From positions 91,804 through 155,803 of the forward strand of contig CAOKWH010000001.1 of NCBI GenBank assembly GCA_948473085.1: a stretch of DNA of 64,000 nucleotides, in the 5' to 3' direction. Under the pieces are notes generated by a model. It was not told where the DNA came from. It did no database searches and was given only the letters and a program-made list of their open reading frames with translations. Source of the stretch: an uncultured Clostridia bacterium (GTDB taxonomy: Bacteria > Bacillota > Clostridia > Oscillospirales > Ruminococcaceae). The position numbers were made by a program, and so were the translations under genes. Positions 61,298 to 64,000 of the stretch are shown in pieces (position 1 is the stretch's first letter; the number at the start of each line of letters is the position of its first letter).

Positions 61298-61963
61298 TTA
61301 CTTGGCGTTCAGCGCGTCGCTGATGGACTGGAAGATGGCGTCGGAATTCTCCCCCATTACCATTACAGCATAGCCATTTACCAGCTCGCACTTGGCGTTT
61401 TTGGCTATGGCATACTGGTCCTGCAGATAGGTTTCAAAGCTCTGCTGCTGCAGGGAAACAAAGTTGTTCAGCGCCTCCAGCACCTTTTCCTCGCTGCCCT
61501 CGGCGGGCTTAACCACCGCCATGCCATAGGCCCGGATGTTAATAAGCGAGATAGACAGGGCGCCGGCCTCGATATCCTCGGCCGAAAGCCCCAGGATATC
61601 GAAAATCATCTGGGCGTTCCGGGCGTTGTAGTCTGCCATCTGGAAGTCCTCAATCTCCTGGGCGCTGAATCCCTTCCCGGTCAGTGCAGATTCAATCTCC
61701 TCATAGGAGAGGGCGTTATATTCTGTTATAAAAGCGGCTGTTTCCTCCTCGGACATCCCTTTTTTCTCGGTCAGCCAGGTTTTATTGGCAGTCAGCGTAC
61801 TGGTAGTAATAATTTCCGCCAGCGAATCGGCATTTTCGGTAATGGCCGTATTCAGCACCGTTTCCAGTTCCGCAGTGGTAAAGGTTTTGGGAGTGCTGGC
61901 AGAACAGGCGGCCAACGACATAGCCAGGATACCGGCCAGCAGAAGGGCAGATAGTTTTTTCAT
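61298..61963 (-). CDS. DUF4358 lipoprotein
   Basis: 221 residues. Signal peptide MKKLSALLLAGILAMSLAAC (lipobox SLAAC). The C-terminal part matches DUF4358: AYGMAVVKPAEGSEEKVLEAL, LQQQSFETYLQDQYAIAKNAKCELVNGYAVMVM. The first 100 residues contain repeated helical segments (TENADSLAEII, MSEEETAAFITEYN). Families of this type are common in gut Clostridia and have no known role. GAGGAA precedes the start. Confidence 0.85.
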   Translation of the reverse strand: MKKLSALLLAGILAMSLAACSASTPKTFTTAELETVLNTAITENADSLAEIITTSTLTANKTWLTEKKGMSEEETAAFITEYNALSYEEIESALTGKGFSAQEIEDFQMADYNARNAQMIFDILGLSAEDIEAGALSISLINIRAYGMAVVKPAEGSEEKVLEALNNFVSLQQQSFETYLQDQYAIAKNAKCELVNGYAVMVMGENSDAIFQSISDALNAK

Positions 61964-62155
61964 CAATAATTGTTCCTCATTTCTTTAGATTAAGTAGATG
62001 AATCGGCCTTGTGCCGACAATATATAAGTGTAACCGTAAACCGCCTTTATTGCAAGGCATATTTTATTTTCCGAAAAATGCTGGACAAATATACACCAGA
62101 GGTGTTTTATGGTACAATAATTTTATAGAAAACGCGCAAAAGCGGAGGTATTGTT

Positions 62156-63484
62156 ATGGATTATGTTATCATTGGCCTGCTGGCAGCAGTGCTGCTGTTG
62201 CAGCTTTTGGTTCTGTTCCGGCAGTCCCGGGACAGTAAGGATGCCCAGGAACGGGAGGAAGAACAGGCCGGCGAACTAGCCGAGCAGTTTACCCATTCGC
62301 TGGGCCTGCTGCGCAGTGATGTGGTGGAATCCACCGGGCGCAGCACCGAGCGCATGGCCAAGGTGCTCACCGACAACCAGCGGCTGATGCAGGAGGTGAC
62401 AGCTGAACAGCTGAACCGCCTGGATCGGCGCTTTGCCAGCTTTGCTGTGGAAAACGAGCAGAAGCTGGAACAGATACGCCAAACCACCGAGCAGCGCCTG
62501 TCTACCATGCAGCAGCAGAACAGCCAAAAGCTGGATGAAATGCGCGGCATGGTGGATGAAAAGCTGCAAAAATCGCTGGAGGAGCGCCTGACCCAGTCCT
62601 TCGCCCTGGTAAACGACCGGCTGGAGCAGGTATACAAGGGCCTGGGCGAAATGCAAACCCTGGCTGCCGGCGTGGGGGACCTGAAAAAGGTGCTCTCCAA
62701 TGTAAAAACCCGGGGCATCCTGGGGGAAATCCAGCTGGGAGCCATCCTGCGGGAAATTCTGGCCCCGGAGCAGTATGAGGAGAATATTGCCACCAAGCGC
62801 GGCAGCCGGGACCGGGTAGAATTTGCCGTCAAGCTGCCCAACACCGATGGCAGCTTTACCTACCTGCCCATTGACGCCAAGTTCCATGGGGATGCCTATG
62901 CCCAGCTCCGGGACGCCTACGAAACCGGCGGCCAAGCAGAAATTGATGCAGCGGCAGCCGTATTGACTAGCCGCATCAAGCAATCGGCCAAGGATATCCG
63001 GGATAAGTATGTGGATCCGCCAAACACCACCGACTTTGGCATTTTGTTCGTCCCGTTTGAGGGGCTGTATGCCGAACTGGTAAACCGTGGCATGATTGAA
63101 CTGCTGCAGCGGGAGTATATGATTAACCTGGCGGGGCCCAGTACCATGGCTGCCCTACTGAACAGCCTGCAGATGGGCTTTAAGAGCTTTGCCATCCAAC
63201 AGCGCAGCAGTGAGGTGTGGGAAGTGCTGCGGGCAGTAAAAACCGAGTTTGACACCTTTGAAAAGGCGCTGAACGCCACCCAAACCCGCCTGGAACAGGC
63301 CAGCAAGGAACTGGACAAGCTGGTGGGCGTGCGCACCCGGCAGATTCGCCGCCGGCTAAAGGATGTGGAAAAGCTGGACAGCCCCACTGCCAGCGAAATC
63401 CTGGGCCTGGAGGACCCTGCCTACGCCGACGACCTGCCGCCCCTCCTTTCCTCGGCATCCGACTACTTTGATACGGAAAACTGA
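62156..63484 (+). CDS. rmuC: DNA recombination protein RmuC
   Basis: 442 residues. An N-terminal hydrophobic segment (IIGLLAAVLLLQLLVLF) anchors it, then a long coiled coil (about 30-165; LRSDVVESTGRSTERMAK, EQKLEQIRQTTEQRLSTMQ) and the RmuC domain: GARGILG-type KTRGILGEIQLGAILREIL, YLPIDAKFHGDAYAQL, RIKQSAKDIRDKYVDPPNTTDFGILFVPFEG. RmuC limits recombination at inverted repeats; mechanism unresolved but the domain is related to PD-(D/E)xK nucleases. Start has GGAGG upstream; ends 240 bp before a terminator-bearing RNA locus. Confidence 0.95.
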   Translation: MDYVIIGLLAAVLLLQLLVLFRQSRDSKDAQEREEEQAGELAEQFTHSLGLLRSDVVESTGRSTERMAKVLTDNQRLMQEVTAEQLNRLDRRFASFAVENEQKLEQIRQTTEQRLSTMQQQNSQKLDEMRGMVDEKLQKSLEERLTQSFALVNDRLEQVYKGLGEMQTLAAGVGDLKKVLSNVKTRGILGEIQLGAILREILAPEQYEENIATKRGSRDRVEFAVKLPNTDGSFTYLPIDAKFHGDAYAQLRDAYETGGQAEIDAAAAVLTSRIKQSAKDIRDKYVDPPNTTDFGILFVPFEGLYAELVNRGMIELLQREYMINLAGPSTMAALLNSLQMGFKSFAIQQRSSEVWEVLRAVKTEFDTFEKALNATQTRLEQASKELDKLVGVRTRQIRRRLKDVEKLDSPTASEILGLEDPAYADDLPPLLSSASDYFDTEN

Positions 63485-63722
63485 GTAAAAGAAATTTGAA
63501 GCCGTACATAGACAACTATTAAAGTAACCCCCAACCAACGCCGTCATGCTTATGCCCTGCCTATAATCTTTCTGGGGTATTGGGCATTCGCATGACCGAG
63601 CATTGGTTATTTTTAGCAACACCAAATTATAGATAAAGCAACTATTGCTGGGGAAAGGCTGAAAACATTTTGCATTAAAGCCCTGTTGTGTATTTTCTGT
63701 ATCATTTGCCATAAAAGCAAAA
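63485..63722. other. Region after rmuC, no gene seen
   Basis: About 240 bp. Open frames on the minus strand run through here but lack start signals and look like chance. No terminator is seen directly after rmuC. Confidence 0.5.
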
Positions 63723-63768
63723 TAAAAAAACCTGCAAAACCGTATAAACGGCATTTACAGGCTTTTTT
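63723..63768 (-). terminator. Terminator of the minus-strand RNA locus
   Basis: CCTGTAAATGCCGT pairs with ACGGTTTTGCAGG (two mismatches), followed by TTTTTTTATTTT on the minus strand. Confidence 0.8.
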
Positions 63769-63945
63769 GTTGGTTTCCAGCCAAAAGCTGAAATGGGCCA
63801 TCTTAACACTTTAGATACAGTGACCTACAACCTCGTAGATTCGCTTGTTTCCAAAGTTTTTTGACACCCTCATCCGGAGCCAGGCGTTCCTTGCGGCTGA
63901 TACTCCATAGACCGGAAATAAGATTTTTCTGCCGGTAAATCGTTG
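63723..63945 (-). ncRNA. Candidate structured non-coding RNA of about 220 nt
   Basis: A consensus promoter (63951-63979) and a strong terminator (63723-63768) enclose about 220 bases with no open frame that has a ribosome-binding site. On the minus strand several local stems are seen: ACCGG/CCGGT near the 5' end, GGAG..AGCC with GGCT..CC, CTACGAGGTTGTAG and AGCTTTTGGCT. Length and promoter-terminator setting fit 6S RNA, but I could not derive the long 6S rod with a central bubble. I do not recognise SRP RNA, RNase P, tmRNA or a riboswitch. Confidence 0.5.
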
Positions 63946-63950
63946 CTATC

Positions 63951-63979
63951 ATTATACCATAATTTAGCCCGTTTTTCAA
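63951..63979 (-). promoter_or_regulatory. Promoter of the candidate RNA
   Basis: Minus-strand TTGAAA and TATAAT, exactly 17 bp apart. The bases around the -10 box (ATGGTATAAT) equal a motif found in the hairpin repeats. Confidence 0.8.
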
Positions 63980-64000
63980 TGCCTGAAAACCCCGATATTT

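Noticed and set aside
63356..63801. Minus-strand open frames at the end of the window as genes
   Set aside because: They overlap rmuC or the candidate RNA, lack ribosome-binding sites and show no family features.

Overview
The window is ordinary chromosomal DNA from an endospore-forming, anaerobic Gram-positive bacterium, most likely a Clostridia member of the Oscillospiraceae/Ruminococcaceae type. The evidence is: sporulation genes (a SPOCS/DUF3794 protein, a 29-codon spoVM, a stand-alone Spo0A effector-domain-like protein), rubrerythrin, AddAB in place of RecBCD, many lipobox lipoproteins, strong AGGAGG ribosome-binding sites, sigma-A-type promoters, fairly high GC coding DNA with AT-rich intergenic spacers, and DUF4830/DUF4358 families. 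This assignment is inference. I saw no rRNA, prophage, insertion sequence or CRISPR array; one tRNA-Pro(CGG) is present.

Layout. 1-0.9 kb: truncated SPOCS protein, spoVM and a two-helix small membrane protein. 0.9-6.1 kb: small membrane protein, ApbE flavin transferase, an apparently highly expressed lipoprotein, and an SsuABC/ThiXYZ-type ABC importer. 6.2-12.9 kb: trpS with a PLP aminotransferase, a pseudouridine synthase, DUF4830, a cytidylate-kinase-like protein, rubrerythrin, a TetR/DhaS-like regulator and an acidic membrane protein. 13-17 kb: glycolytic operon (DUF3795-pgk-tpiA-gpmI), transcribed divergently from the copper operon copA(-copZ)-csoR at 17.1-20.6 kb. 20.6-34.2 kb: EF-G-like GTPase, a very large degenerate P-type-ATPase-like membrane protein, rlmB and addBA. 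34.3-42.2 kb: lipoprotein, HTH protein, Spo0A_C-like protein, PerR-like regulator, tRNA-Pro, rpmB, the der-plsY-gpsA operon and yceD-rpmF. 42.5-52.5 kb: small membrane protein, Ogg, ArsR/SmtB regulator, a possible Spo0E-like gene under a candidate 0A box, an Ig-like lipoprotein, sirtuin, a SUKH-like protein, CCA-adding enzyme and a YjjG-type nucleotidase. 53-63.5 kb: AI-2E-family permease, lipoprotein, pepD-ridA, GNAT, a large anchored protein with gamma-glutamyltransferase, a CoA-binding protein, DUF4358 and rmuC. 63.7-64 kb: a probable structured RNA gene on the minus strand.

How the parts work together. The copper locus looks self-contained: a CsoR-type operator lies over the start of a copA transcript that also carries csoR, and the last metal-binding domain of CopA has its own ribosome-binding site and start codon, so one reading frame may make both pump and CopZ chaperone. 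The large 1031-residue protein keeps the P1B-ATPase N- and P-domain outline but has lost the phosphorylation motif and the GDGxNDxP motif, and its approximately 470-residue R/E/Y/P-rich N-terminus contains an apparently exact 262-bp repeat. Three intergenic loci (40.7-41.0, 43.25-43.37 and 52.6-52.9 kb) share a modular family of hairpins whose stems covary, the clearest sign here of an undescribed repeat or RNA element.

Long open frames opposite pepD, ggt, copA and others are shadows and were left out. Starts were moved to internal ATGs where the ribosome-binding site demanded it.
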